Positions 10,911-22,520 of a stretch of DNA of 64,000 nucleotides are shown here, in pieces. The stretch's first letter is position 1, and each line of letters starts with the position of its first letter. A program made the position numbers and the translations under genes. The stretch is from the NCBI RefSeq assembly GCF_032452875.1, contig NC_083875.1:74236178-74300177 (forward strand). The letters are read 5' to 3'. The DNA comes from Bos javanicus. Taxonomy: Eukaryota > Chordata > Mammalia > Artiodactyla > Bovidae. Under the pieces are notes generated by a model, which was not told the origin of the DNA, ran no database searches, and was given only the letters and a program-made list of their open reading frames with translations.

Positions 10911-12657
10911 TTGCGAGCTATCAATAATATAGGAAGTAACCATGTAAACATCTCCCCATGCTTAAAGATTTTAACTTGGTTTTCTGAATGTTTTTTGACT
11001 GAACCCAGTACAGTTCCCAGTGTTGCATAAACGTAGACCTTTCTCTTTAAAGTTAAATACATGAAAAGATAGACTCAGTCTAAGAGAAGGTGACAGATTT
11101 ATTGCAAGAAATAAGAGAAAACGTTGAAATTTAAAGAAAAACTAGTTAGTATTCTCAAGGAGACTCATGAGCATTTGAAGAAGTAACAGAGAACAGAAAA
11201 AGTTCTTTGGTGAAATATGTGATTCTTAACCTATTGACTCTTCGGAGGCAGGCAGGTAGGTGCAGGGCTCTAGAAATACTCTTGTAACTCAGGGGAAATA
11301 AATAAAGATGAATAATGTGGACACAAATATAAGAAACACAAATAATAGATTTCCGTTTAGAATGAGAGTTCAAAGTGAAAAGTCAGAACAGATCAAATGG
11401 ATTCAGGGAACATACTTTGCATTTATTGAGCACTTAGTGTATACCCTGTGTTGGGCAAGTTGAAACTCATTTAAAATTGTCTACACAGCTTCCACGTGGT
11501 AGGATCTGTTGATATTACCCTTTTACAGATAACTGAAATGCATACCAAGAAAATAAGTGGGATCCACACCTAGAAATAGCCTAGTGGATTTCTAAATTTT
11601 AGGATGTGGAAATAAATAATTCAAGTATTGAGACAGGAAGGAAGGTATATCAGGTAGACATCGAGTTTGTCTTCTGTATGCTAGAATTGTTCAGTTAGTG
11701 GTAGCCACTAGCCTCATGCAGCTGTTAAATTTAATTCATTTCATTCCCTCAGTTTTGCTCCTCTCAGTTCAAGTACTCAGTAAGTAGCTATGGGTGGGTG
11801 GTGGCCACCATGTTGAACAGTGCAGAATAGAACATTTCTGTGATCAGAAAGCCTTGTTGAACTATGAAGGAGTACCTTGTTGAACATGGCCATGCCATTT
11901 TCCCATGGGACTTAACAAAGAGATGTATTCATAAGGGGCAATGACAAAGGAGAGCAGTGTAGCCTTAGGTTAATTTAGCTTGTGTTTCATAGTCCAAAAC
12001 AGAATTGTGAAAAGCTAGACTGTAGCATTTTGCCTGATTAAAAACTTGGGGGGCCCTTTTCTGGTTCCCTCCTTTAATCCAAATCTGCCTACTCAGTGGC
12101 TTTATTGAAAGGTATAAGATCAGAAAGAAGAGAGTGCTGAAGCTCAGGGGAGCAGCTAGGCCTCTGACGTGAAAATGCTCTCTTCCTCACTTTTGCTGTG
12201 TTGGTGAAAAACAGTGGAGTAGCATCTAGAGAACTTAAGAGGAAAGCTGTGTAACCCAAGAATCTTTGGTTGGTGAGACTGTCCTTCACATAGGGCAACA
12301 AAATAGCATTTTTCAGGCTTGTAGTGACTCAAAGTATATCACTCAAGTGCTTTTCTTGGAAAAAAAACACCACTCTCAGTGCACCCAGCCCCCTGAGAAA
12401 TCAGCCTCTCAGGAGCATGGTGAGTCAGCTTCAGTGTTTGCTTAACCCTCTGGTTCCCAGAATAACCCAAGACATAGATTGAATAAAAGTAAGGGGAGAT
12501 CTTCATCCATGTCAGACATAAAGAGGACGCCCTCTGTAAACCACATTTCAGACTGTCAGAGCACTGATTTCAACCTTGCCAGCTTAGCGCCAGAGCTGCT
12601 TCTCCTGACAACTGTAGAATAAAGCCACAGAAAATAACTTTTATTCTAAGGATGCCC
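10911..12657. repeat. Intronic sequence with MIR and MER-type traces
   Basis: 11418-11535 resembles MIR (TTTATTGAGCACTTAGTG then TTTTACAGATAACTGAAATG). 11695-11840 resembles a short DNA-transposon family (GTAGCCACTAGCC ... GGCCACCATGTTGAACAGTG) that recurs at 29105 and 43215. No gene is seen. Confidence 0.5.
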
Positions 12658-13504
12658 ATCCACTGAAATCAAGATTGGAATCAAGCTGGAATCAAGATTG
12701 CCAGGAGAAATACCAATAACCTCAGATATGCAGATGACACCACCCTTATGGCAGAAAGTGAAGAAGAACTGAAGAGCCTCTTGATGAAAGTGAAAAAGGA
12801 GAGTGAAAAAGTTGGCTTAAAGCTCAACGTTCAGAAAACTAAGATCATGGCATCCGGTCCCATCACTTCATGGCAAATATATGGGGAAACAGTGGCTGAC
12901 TTTATTTTTCTGGGCTCCAAAATCATTGCAGATGGTGATTGCAGCCATGAAATTAAAAGACGCTTACTCCTTGGAAGGAAAGTTATGACCAACCTAGACA
13001 GCATATTGAAAAGCAGAAACATTACTTGGTCAACAAAGGTCCATCCAGTCAAGGCTATGGTTTTTCCAGTAGTCATGTATGGATGTGAGAGTTGGACTGT
13101 AAAGAAAGCCGAACACTGAAGAATTGATGCTTTTGAACTGTGGTGTTGGAGAATACTCTTGAGAGTCCCTTGGACTGCAAGGAGATCCAACCAGTCCATC
13201 CTAAAGGAAATCAGTCCTGAATATTCTTCGGAAGGACTGATGCTAAAGCTGAAACTCCAATACTTTGGCCACCTGATTCGAAGAACTGACTTATTGGAAA
13301 ACACCCTGATGCTGGGAAAGATTGAAGGCGGGAGGAGAAGGGGACGACAGGGGATGAGACTGTTGGATGGCATCACTGGCTCAATGGACATGGGTTTGGG
13401 TGGATTCCAGGAGTTGGTGATGGACAGGGAGGCCTGGTGTGCTGCAGTTCATGGGGTCGCAAAGAGTTGGACACGACTGAGCGACTGAACTGAATCCACT
13501 GAAA
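12658..13504 (+). mobile_element. BovB LINE, 5'-truncated, with 11-bp target-site duplication
   Basis: BovB sequence fills 12669-13493. It covers part of the reverse transcriptase, with the YADD active-site motif in RYADDTTLMAES (about 12725-12760), and runs through the 3' end GGACACGACTGAGCGACTG. A stop (TGA after the KKAEH codons at about 13117) and other changes break the frame. ATCCACTGAAA occurs at both 12658-12668 and 13494-13504, a clean 11-bp target-site duplication that fixes the insertion ends. Confidence 0.95.
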
Positions 13505-13614
13505 CCACTTTTGTTGAAATCACCCCAAAAATCTGCATGTCACCAAATCAAAGTTTAATTTCTCAGCCTTTGCTTGATTTCTGTGCACTCTAGGCACAAT
13601 TCATCACTGTCTCC

Positions 13615-13729
13615 TTTATTTATTTATGACCGCAGCATGCGGAATCTTAATTCCCCAACCAGTGATCAAACCTGTGCCCTCTGCAGTGTCAGCGTGGAGT
13701 CCTAACCACTGGACCGCTAGGGAAGTCCC
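13615..13729 (-). mobile_element. CHR-type SINE, antisense
   Basis: GCGGAATCTTAATTCCCCAACC, AGTGATCAAACCTGTG and ACCACTGGACCGCTAGGGAAG match the antisense CHR SINE tRNA-like part. Confidence 0.85.
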
Positions 13730-13739
13730 TATTACTGCC

Positions 13740-14785
13740 TCCCTTTAGAAAGATCCTCTTACCTGGCTTCTAGAAACGTCTCCTTACCACACCAGTAGCA
13801 CCTGGGTATTCTTTCCTATCTGCTTTCTCCTTTTCAGCTAATTGTGGGAGAACCTGAAGGTTTAGTCCTGAGGCCAAACCTCTTGTTTTCTTATTTGTAC
13901 TTGTTCACTAGGAAATCACATTTAGTCCTTAAATGCCTCTATTAATTGATGATACGCTAATTTATATCTCCTCTTCCTTCCCTAAACTGTCAAATCTGTC
14001 TAGCTTCCTAGATGACATTTCCACTTACGTGTCTGGTCGAAATCAATACCACAGATGGAAAATGGAATTCTGGGCTCCTTTCTTAATCCAAAGCTGCTCT
14101 TTTCCTGGTATGTGTCTCCTCAGTAAATGGCACTGGCTGTTCCATTGGATATGGTACTAAAACCTTGGAATCATCCTTTGACACCTCTTTTGAGACCTCA
14201 GCAAGTTTTGCAGTGCTGTCTTCAGAATGTATTCTGAATTCATCCATTTCTTTGGCTGCCACCTGCGTTCAGACCATCGTTATCTCTTGCTTAGGCTACT
14301 GCAATAACTTAAGAACCAGATAAGGGTTTTAAAACAAATTTAAAACTCTGCAGTAGCTTCTTATCACTGTTATGACAAAGTCTTAGTCCTCCCTTGGCTT
14401 ATAGGCTGAATATGGTTTGTCATCTGTTAAATGTGCCATCTCTCCTCCACCTTGTTCTGCATTAGTCTTATCAACTCATTTCTACTTAGGTCCTCTGCTT
14501 GTAATGCTTTCCTTATAAGTTAGGATGAGTGATTCCCTATTCATTTTGGTTTCTACCTAAGTCATCTCAGATAGGCTTTCTCTTACTACCCTACTGTGTT
14601 TGTATAGTACTTAGCACTACCAAATACATTTTATATTTATCTTTAATTTGTATAATATACCCCCATCTCTAGAATCTATGGTCCATGAGACTGGGGATCT
14701 TTTGGGATGTCTTATGAACTCCTGTATCCCTAGCACTTAGAAATGCTGGCATAACCGGGAGTGTCCAACATAGTTGTTTAAACAG
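13740..14785 (-). mobile_element. LINE-2 (L2) fragment
   Basis: Wording is typical of the L2 3' region as read in this orientation: TTGGAATCATCCTTTGACAC, ATCTCTTGCTTAGGCTACTG and CAATAACTTAAGAACC, TTCTACTTAGGTCCTCTGC, GTTTGTATAGTACTTAGCAC, and CCTGTATCCCTAGCACTTAG at the end. The open frame near 13933 is a decayed piece of this element, not a gene. Confidence 0.7.
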
Positions 14786-15055
14786 TATAGTAGAAACAAT
14801 GATTACAGTGTAAATACAGTTGAAAAGAAGGTCAGGGAATTATCACCTTGCGCAGACTAATGTAGAACTGTGAAGAAAAAGATTTAAGACAGGAAAAATG
14901 AGCAAAAAGAATGTTCTGAGCTAATTTTTTTTTTTTTTAGTAACATATGATGTATCCCTTTTGGTTCAAGAGTTTTCATGAAATCATTCTTGACATAATC
15001 TTTAACTTAGCTAATGGAGCTTAGCTTTTTTCTTTTACCTGAAGTTGGACCTGCG

Positions 15056-15195
15056 AGTTGGGTTGTTGTTTAGTTGCTAAGTCGTGTCCCAACTCTTTGC
15101 GACCTCACGGACTGTAACCTGCGAGACTGCTCTCTGTCCAAGGGATTCCCCAGGCAAAAATTGGGGTGGGTTGCCATTTCCTCTTTTTCAGGGGA
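15056..15195 (-). mobile_element. Bov-A SINE monomer, antisense
   Basis: GTTGTTGTTTAGTTGCTAAG, GTGTCCCAACTCTTTGCGAC, and a GGGTTGCCATTTCC end. This is the antisense form of the BovB-derived SINE unit. Confidence 0.88.
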
Positions 15196-15215
15196 CCTGC
15201 CACGTAGATGCTGTT

Positions 15216-15506
15216 AAATAATAACCTGCTGCTGCTAAGTCACTTCAGTCGTGTCCCGACTCTGTGTGATCCCATAGATGGCAGCCCACCAGGCTCCGCC
15301 GTCTCTGGGATTCTTGAGGCAAGAACACTGGAGTGGGTTGCCATTTCCTTCTCCAATGCATGAAAGGGAAAAGTGAAAGTGAAGTTGCTCAGTCGTGTCT
15401 GACCAGCGACCCCATGGACTGCAGCCTTCCAGGCTCCTCCGTCCATGGGATTTTCCAGGCAAGAGTACTGGAGTGGGGTGCCATTGCCTTCTCCGAAATA
15501 ATACCT
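15216..15506 (-). mobile_element. Bov-A2 dimer SINE, antisense, with target-site duplication
   Basis: The element fills 15228-15495: CTGCTGCTAAGTCACTTCAG, two BovB-derived monomers and a CATTGCCTTCTCCG end. AAATAATAACCT at 15216-15227 and AAATAATACCT at 15496-15506 are the duplicated target. Confidence 0.93.
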
Positions 15507-18372
15507 AATGTAAGGTAAATATCTGTCCACTGATAATAGTAAGTATTAATACATTCATCCAGCTTGAGGAGCTGGACATTGTGCTTGCTTTCGTCTTCGG
15601 TTTTCCACACGTTAGCAGTGATCAAGCCTTGCTTTATATACTTCATAAATAGATTTTAAAGTGTGTAGACTTCTGTCCCCTCTTTTGCCTCCATGCTTTA
15701 GTTTCTTCATCTCTTAAATGGATATATTAATATAACCAGCTTCAGAGGTTTGTTGTGAAGATGAAATACTTAACCTGAATTTCAAATGTTGGCTACTTTT
15801 GATAACATCGTTACTGTGCTAATACTGATTCACTTGGGTCCTAGTCATCACATAGCAGGATTTCTGGAATGACCCTGGGTTTGTCTCTATACTGCCCCCT
15901 GCTTACTCTTCTCTTAATTCCCAGGCTGCTTCAGCTGTGAGTAATCTAAGGTGCATATCTACCCAGTGGGCTTCCTTTTGTCATTGGAATAAAGTCTGTA
16001 ATATTTTTTTCTATCGTAAAGTTCTCTTAACTTCTTTCTCTAAAATATTCTGCCTCTTTATACACAGTCTGTAGGTGAGCTGAAGGAATCCTGTCGGAAA
16101 ACACATTTGCTTTGGTTGTGAGTCTGCTAAGACCTGTCCAGTGAAGTGCTTCCTGATTCTTGTAAATGGCCGTAATAATCCTAGTTTGTAAAGATTTTAG
16201 AGAGATATCAGCAACCAGATAACCATTCTGGTTGTAAAAGTATCTTAATACATGCGAAGATGCAGGAGCTTTGTGCAGTATTGCTTGTTTGTATGATCTC
16301 CACGAGAAACTATTTACAGTCCATTTTGATAAGGCAGCTTAATGAGATGATTTGTTTAATGGACTTAATTATGACTTCTTTAAAAGTTGGTGAACATCTA
16401 ATGAATATGGTAACTAGGTTTAGAATGGTCAATTTAGAGCTCTTCTTTCAGACATTGTATGTAACATTGATACACCAGGGCTTGTTTGTTAAGATCACCC
16501 TTGTAGACTAAATGTATTAGCAACTGTGTATCTTTCTGTGCTTTGTTGCAGGAGGGTATGGTTCCATTCCATTTTATCCAAACATGATATCAGATTATCC
16601 AGGAACAAGTTAAAAAGAAGGGAGACTGGTTCCAGAACACATCTCTGGAATTACCCTATGGATCCTGACTCTCATGGCAACATTACAGTGTAGATTCTGT
16701 GTGAGCATTGACAGCCAGTGGTCTTTGTGGAGCTTATCTCATAACATGTTCCAGGTCACTGAGTCAGAGGCTGGGGAAAGGCTTATAGGCCGCTAGCACT
16801 TTACGTTGTTTGTGGAAATGATAGTGTATTGAGGGGGTATTTGGGCCGAGAGATAGGAGTGCAAGATCCTGTTCTCGGTCAGTTGTGCTTCAGCCTGAGG
16901 CCTCCTAAGTTGTGCAGAGAAGCAGCAAGCCAGGCAGTTGCAGGACTTTGTTCCTAGCTTGGGCTTTAGCCTCAGGCTCCTGGGAGCTACGCTGGACCAT
17001 TTGGAGAACTTTTTTACTTAGGCTAGGATTCAGCAGAATAGAAACGAATAAGGCTAAATGCTTGTTTCTGCTTCATGCAACAAAGCCCAGATTCCAGCCC
17101 ATGTCTTTTTTTTTCTCCAAGCAGTGTGCCTACTGTGTGCCTCATTCAAGGCTTATTTCTTTGCATTTACTGCTTGTTTAGCCCTAAAAGCAACTCTGAG
17201 GTAGGTCTTTTTAAGATGAGGAAGCTAAGTCTTTAAGGTGCTGTTACTTCCTCAGGATCATATGGACAGGAGTAGTAGTGATTTGACAGTGGGGAAATGA
17301 CCGGTCTGGCTTCTGGTCATTTGCTGCCCAAGTTCCCTGCAGATGTGGCCCCAAGGATGGGGTGCAGGTGTGCTAAGTTAACAGTCCCTCAGTCCTTGGA
17401 GGTGGGTTCTTGAATGCGGCTGGGAGCAGCCTCCTCTCCCCTCTGTGCTAATGTTCTCCACTGGAGGGAGGAGGTGGTGCACTGGCTGCAGCAGGGAGTG
17501 CTCACAGCCTTTCAGATGACAGTGATGTGCCCTAGTCAGTGCCAAGCAGGAAAGAGGAGTCAGGGAGGGAGAAAGGAAGAAATGGTTGGGGTCTGCTCAC
17601 CCCAGGAGCCGGTAAGCAGGTCATGTCATACTCAGCCCTGAGAAGCAAGCAGTTCCTAAGGGGATGGCACACACTTAGCTTTCCCTTCGGAGTGCTGAAA
17701 TAAAATGTTCTTAAGTTTTGAACACATCAAATTTGTGGGAGGAGTGTCCTGACCTTGAGGGGAAAATGTAATAAGAACTTTGAGCTCCCTCTAGAGGTCA
17801 ACAGAGATAAATGAACATCATAGTAATGTGAAGGGAAATAACTATACTTAAAGCTTGCCAACCCTTTATCAGGAAACTAGCATTTTATGGCTGCATTATC
17901 CAACAAAGTATACTGTCTTATACTGGGGAGGAATTAGTTACCTTTGGGAAGAAATCTGGGTGAATTATATTCTAGTTAGCTATGTGGGGCCAATCCTGAA
18001 GTCCAGTGTTTGCCACATAGGTTGTATTAAATGAATAGAGGAGAAAAGATTGTAAAAATTGGTCATGTTTCCAAACAAGATAACATGCTTCTTAATGAGA
18101 GCTCTAATTGTTGAAACAAACTGGATCAAATGAGAATTCATTTCTGTGCTGTTAACGTGCCAGAATGCTTGACAGCAGGCCATGACTGTAACAGAGAGTA
18201 GTTTGCTGCTGTGTTTTAACCCCATCTCCCCAACATCTGAAAAAAAAAAAAAAGCAGTGAGTACCTGAAGATTAGAATTAAGAAATCCAAGTGTGTTGGC
18301 TAACACACACAGCTTCTTAACTTCTAGAACCTCAGCTGGCCAAATGAGAATCTGTTCCAGGATGTAAATCTG
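15507..18372. repeat. Intronic sequence with MIR traces; no gene
   Basis: 15690-15775 (TTTAGTTTCTTCATCTCTTA, then a GTTTGTTGTGAAGATGAAAT zone) and 17165-17290 (CTCTGAGGTAGGTC, AGATGAGGAAGCTAAGTC) are MIR-like. The rest, including 16260-16500 and 16900-17640, has open frames but no recognisable protein. Confidence 0.5.
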
Positions 18373-18578
18373 TGTTGTGTCGTCGCTAAGTCGTGTCTGA
18401 CTCGTTGGCGACCCCATGGACTATAGCCCGCCAGGCTCCTCTGTCCATGGGATTTCCCAGGCAAGAATACTGGAGTGGGTTTCCATGCCCTCCTCTAGGG
18501 GATCCTCCCAACCCAGGGATTGAATCCATGTCTCCTGGATTGGCAGATGGATTCTTCACTGCTGTGCCACTGGGCCAT
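18373..18578 (-). mobile_element. Bov-tA SINE, antisense
   Basis: GTCGTCGCTAAGTCGTGTC, GACCCCATGGACTATAGCCC, then the tRNA-like part AACCCAGGGATTGAATCC and GGCAGATGGATTCTTCAC, ending GTGCCACTGGGCC. Confidence 0.9.
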
Positions 18579-18937
18579 GTAGAAATCTTAGTCACGGTCA
18601 GTTATTCCAAGGATGAGCGTTAGTTATGGTGCTAATCTTTCTTTTAGTTATTCCTTTTGTTTTCAGTATGTTTATACTTCAGAATTGAGAGTTCAGTTCT
18701 TAAAATTTAGTATGTAACTATAGAATGAAAGAGTTACAATACAAGTCATCTTTAATTTGTGGTAATATTAAGACTATCTGAAAGTTTACATTAAAAAGAC
18801 TATTCCAAAGTTTCTCAAAAAGCAGAATAGGAAAATGTCAAAGGGACCCAGGAACCAACCTGAAAAGAGTTCTCAGTGGCCAAATCTGGAACAGTTTGAG
18901 CAGCACAATAAATTACATACTATTAGATTATAACCCA

Positions 18938-19217
18938 AAGTATGACGTTGCTGCTGCTAAGTCGCTTCAGTCGTGTCCGACTCTGTGCGACCCCGTGGAC
19001 GGCAGCCTACCAGGCTCCCCGTCCCTGGGATTCTCCAGGCAAGAATACTGGAGTGGGTTGCCATTTCCTTCTCCAATGCGTGAAAGTGAAATCGCTCAAT
19101 CGTGTCCGACTCTTAGCGACCCCATGGACTGCAGCCTTCCAGGCTCCTCCGTCCATGGGATTTTGCAGGCAAGAGTACCAGAGTGGGGTGCCATTGCCTT
19201 CTCCGAAGTATGACATT
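18938..19217 (-). mobile_element. Bov-A2 dimer SINE, antisense, with target-site duplication
   Basis: The element fills about 18950-19205 with both monomers. AAGTATGACGTT (18938-18949) and AAGTATGACATT (19206-19217) are the flanking duplication with one difference. Confidence 0.93.
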
Positions 19218-19930
19218 AATACCTGTAAATTCTTACTGATAAATGATTGGTTGGATAAATAAATGAGGGGGAAGAGACAAATTTCCCAGACAAAAGAATT
19301 CTAGATAATTTAGCTGCTCCCCCCTCAAATAGATGGAGCTTAGTTAATGCATATGCACTCAGTCCCTTTAGTGATTTCCTTCTGGAGTACCTTAAGAGGG
19401 TGAAGTGACTGGTGGAGAAACTTAGCAAACCATACCTTGGCCAGATGATCTAGATTATCATCAGTAAGTCATGCTGGTAGGATGTCCCCTTGCTATGATG
19501 TGATAAAAATGGTATCTCATCTCTGTGATCTTTCTGCCAGTAAGCCCCATAATTGCAGCCTGGCCTTGAGGAAAACACATTGCAGTCACACTTGAGATAC
19601 TTGCTGCAGAGTACCTGACTAGTACTCTTCAGAACTGTCAAAGTCATCAAAAATAAGAAACGTCTGATAAATTGTCACAGACCATAAGAAGCTAATTGCA
19701 GTGTCCTGGAGCTGAAAAAGAACACTAGGGAAAATCAAATGAAATCTGAACAAAAGTGTGTACTTTAGTTAATAATCATATTCAAGTGTCAGTTCCTTAG
19801 TTTGTGACAAATGTAGCATAGTAATGTAAGATATAAACAGTGGGAGAAACCACCTGAGAGTAGATGGGAACTCTACTGTCTTTGCAGGTCTTCTGTAGAT
19901 CCAAAATTATGCTAAAATAAACTTACAAAA
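19218..19930 (+). repeat. Old interspersed repeat, shared with 50190-50860 (probable L1M 3' end)
   Basis: It shares an ordered set of phrases with 50190-50860: ATAAATGATTGGTTG, GTGGAGAAACTTAGCA / GTGGAGAAACCTGGCA, CAGAACTGTCAAAGTCATCA, AAATTGTCACAGACC, GTGTCCTGGAGCTGAAA, and AAATGTAGCATAGTAATGTA. It ends near AAATTATGCTAAAATAAAC. The two copies are old and diverged. The family assignment is tentative. Confidence 0.5.
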
Positions 19931-21600
19931 GCCAAAAAGATCCAGCTCAATTAACTCTTGTGTTAGTCAGCTTTTGTTCCGTGACATTGGAAAAATGGGG
20001 AACTTTGCCGCTTTGTGTATATGTATTAAGCAGTCTCTGACTTTGTGTAAAAGTGAGGAAGATGCCATTTCCTGAAGTTGTGTGATGACAGATGACGTGA
20101 GAATCTCTGGTGCTTCCCTGCGGCAGCAGTGGCTCATGTTGAGCAGAGCAGCTTCATTGTCTGGGTTCATTCCTATTTCACCATCGAGTAGCTTAGAACT
20201 AATTGGAAGTAAATCACTATTGTTAATTAGTTCCACATTAAAGAAGAAATAAGTCTGGGATCAATTTTTGTCCTTGTGTGATCTTCAGTAGAGACACATG
20301 GTCCTGGGTAGAGCTATGCAGCTTTTGCAGAAGGGTTGTCCTTTCAGTCTTTAATTTCATATGTTAGATGTTTATGCATCCTAATAAAAGTTTGTTATTT
20401 TCCTCCAGCCATTATTCTGTTTTCTTCCTTCCTTAAATATGTTGAGTTTAAGTGTCAGAGTACATGCTCTGACATTCTCTGATGAGATCATCTATCCATA
20501 TTTCTTTGCAGATAAGAAATCTGAAGTTCATAAGGATTAATTGACTTACTCCTAGTCAAATTATTACTTAATAGCAGAGCTGAGACTGTTTCCCCAGGTA
20601 TCTTGTTGCTCTTGCTCTTCATGGTTAATGAAGAGCCAGAGCTTGTAGTGAATGTGGAGGAGGATTAGAGCAAAATGTGAAAGGATATTGGCAGAGTAAG
20701 AACATTTGATGTTTCTCATATATTCTTTAACATTTTAAATAATATAAAAGCATTAGTGACTATACATTAAAAAATTTGGGGGGGTTATTTCAGTAGGATG
20801 ACTTCTGGAACTGATCATGTTCCAAAGGAATGAGTGTTTTGTGGCTTCTGATATAAACTATGGAATAGTTTTCTACAGTAATAATTTATACTTTTGTCTA
20901 CAATGTAGGCAGGTAACCTACATTGTAGATAAAAGTATAAAGTGACTGAACACATAGAGCAAATACCAGCCTTGTGAACAATTTGTATTTTCCCTGTAGG
21001 AGATAGAAAATGGTGTCTTATTAAAAAATGTATTTAATTTGACTGGCTGTTTCCTTATGTTTTACTAGTATTCCTCTTCTGTGAATTGTTCTGCTGCATT
21101 GTAAGAACTGTTTCTAAAAATACAAGTGTTTTTCCTAGTCTATTTGGCTTCTATTTATTTATGCAAAAATCACATTTTTCTTTTATTACACTTGTAGATT
21201 GTAATCTTCCGGTGTAGCTCTACCTCACCAGAATTCTAATGTGAATTAATGCTTTTTTAAGAAACTTTTCCCTTATGGGGCACATAGGGAAGGGCTGAAG
21301 GAACTAGGAGAGGAAGGAAGGTATTTCAGGCAAGGTAGACCACATATCCAGGGTAAAGAAGAGGTAGTGAGGCCTGGGCATAAGTATATATGTGGGAGGT
21401 GTAAACATGAGCTTCACTGGAGAATGTGGTGAGTGCTGTGGTCCTTGGAAGTACGTTGGTATGCTTAAGGGAAGGGTTCATATTATGGAGGAGATGGGAT
21501 GCCACTCAGTACTTCACAGATCTTGCTGTAATCCTTAGAGGACCTTGAAGGTTTTGGAGCAGGAAAGCATTTTGTAACCTGTAAGTAAAACAGAAGAAAC
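19931..21600. repeat. Intronic sequence with MIR trace and a perfect hairpin
   Basis: 20485-20600 is MIR-like (TTTCTTTGCAGATAAGAAATC, GCAGAGCTGAGACTG). The hairpin at 20885-20941 is listed separately. 21280-21560 is purine-rich and may be an old repeat, family unknown. No gene is seen. Confidence 0.45.
20885..20941. repeat. Near-perfect 25-bp inverted repeat hairpin with 7-base loop
   Basis: Left arm 20885-20909 starts TTTATACTTTTG and right arm 20917-20941 ends AAAAGTATAAA. All 25 positions pair except one, which would be G-U in RNA on the + strand. The loop is CAGGTAA (20910-20916). The arms are far more alike than expected by chance in old intron sequence. No flanking repeat family was recognised. 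Confidence 0.92.
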
Positions 21601-22520
21601 ACATTTTGGCATGTCTGAGATTCCAGGATTTTGTTGTTTTCTTATGGTACAATTTACATCCTGTGAAATTTATCCTTTATGTACAGTTCTTCAACTTAGT
21701 CAACATAAAAAGCAGTTTTATCACTCCAAAGAGTTCCATGTCCCCTTGAAGTCGGCCTCTACCCTCCCTCTATCCCTCTGCTGCTGCTGCTAAGTCGCTT
21801 CAGTCGTGTCCGACTCTGTGCGACCCCATAGACGGCAGCCCACTAGGCTCCTCTGTCCCTGGGATTCTCCAGGCAAGAAAACTGGAGTGGGTTGCCATTT
21901 CCTTCTTCAGTGCATGAAAGTGAAAGTAAAGTCGCTCAGTCGTGCCTGACTCTGAGTGACCCCATGGACTGCAGCCGACCAGGCTCCTCCGTCCATGGGA
22001 TTTTCCAGGCAAGAGTACTGGAGTGGGGTGCCATTGCCTTCTCCGCTCTATCCCTCTAGTTGTACCTTTTCCAGAATGTCAGATAAATGGAATCATATAG
22101 TGTGCAACCTTTTGAATCTGGCTTCTTTTCGTTAGCATGATGTGTTTTGAATTTTATTCATGTTACTGCTTGTATCTATAATTTGTTCCTTTTTGTTGTG
22201 GAGTGGTACTTCATTGTACGGATATATGCCACATATTGTTTATTCATTCACCAGTTGAGAAACATTTGGGTTGTGTCCAGTTTTTGGTGATTACAAATAA
22301 AGTTGCTGTAAGCATTTGCATTCAGAATTTTGTATGAATGGTAGTTTTCATTTGACTTGGTAAATATCTAGTGATTGCTGGGTTGCATTGTGTTTGGCAG
22401 TGCTGAAAAACTTGTTTCTTCCCACAAAGAGGGTTGCATTCCTACCAGCTATATGGGAGGGTTGCAGTTCCTCAATACCAGCACCAGCCATTGTCAGTTT
22501 TTAAATAAAGGTTGTCATTT
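21601..22520 (-). mobile_element. L1 fragment (old L1M type), antisense, interrupted by a Bov-A2
   Basis: 21640-21779 and 22046-22500 read continuously as antisense old L1: ACAATTTACATCCTGTGAAA, TATCACTCCAAAGAGTTCC, then TTTTCCAGAATGTCAGATAA, GGAATCATATAGTGTGC, TATTCATTCACCAGTTGAG, and ACATTTGGGTTGTGTCCAG. The Bov-A2 sits in the middle. Confidence 0.75.
21768..22057 (-). mobile_element. Bov-A2 dimer SINE inside L1, with perfect 12-bp target-site duplication
   Basis: The element fills 21780-22045. CTCTATCCCTCT is found at both 21768-21779 and 22046-22057 without a mismatch. It starts with CTGCTGCTGCTAAG and ends CATTGCCTTCTCCG. Confidence 0.96.

Noticed and set aside
12748..13488. Reverse transcriptase-like frames as possible live genes
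   Set aside because: They are 5'-truncated BovB copies with stops and frameshifts. The same applies to 36592-37303, 39523-40131, 52431-53057 and 60076-60636.
13933..14160. 75-codon plus-strand ORF
   Set aside because: It falls inside a LINE-2 fragment and ends at chance stops. No start context or conservation can be argued.
16520..16640. Possible alternative exon after a good acceptor (TTTGTTGCAG at 16542-16551)
   Set aside because: There is no convincing donor, a stop comes within 12 codons in the frame checked, and the sequence does not resemble any known B55 N-terminus.
15228..22045. Repeated CTGCTGCTAAGTCGCTTCAG units as an array
   Set aside because: They are separate Bov-A2 insertions with their own target duplications, not a tandem or CRISPR-like array.
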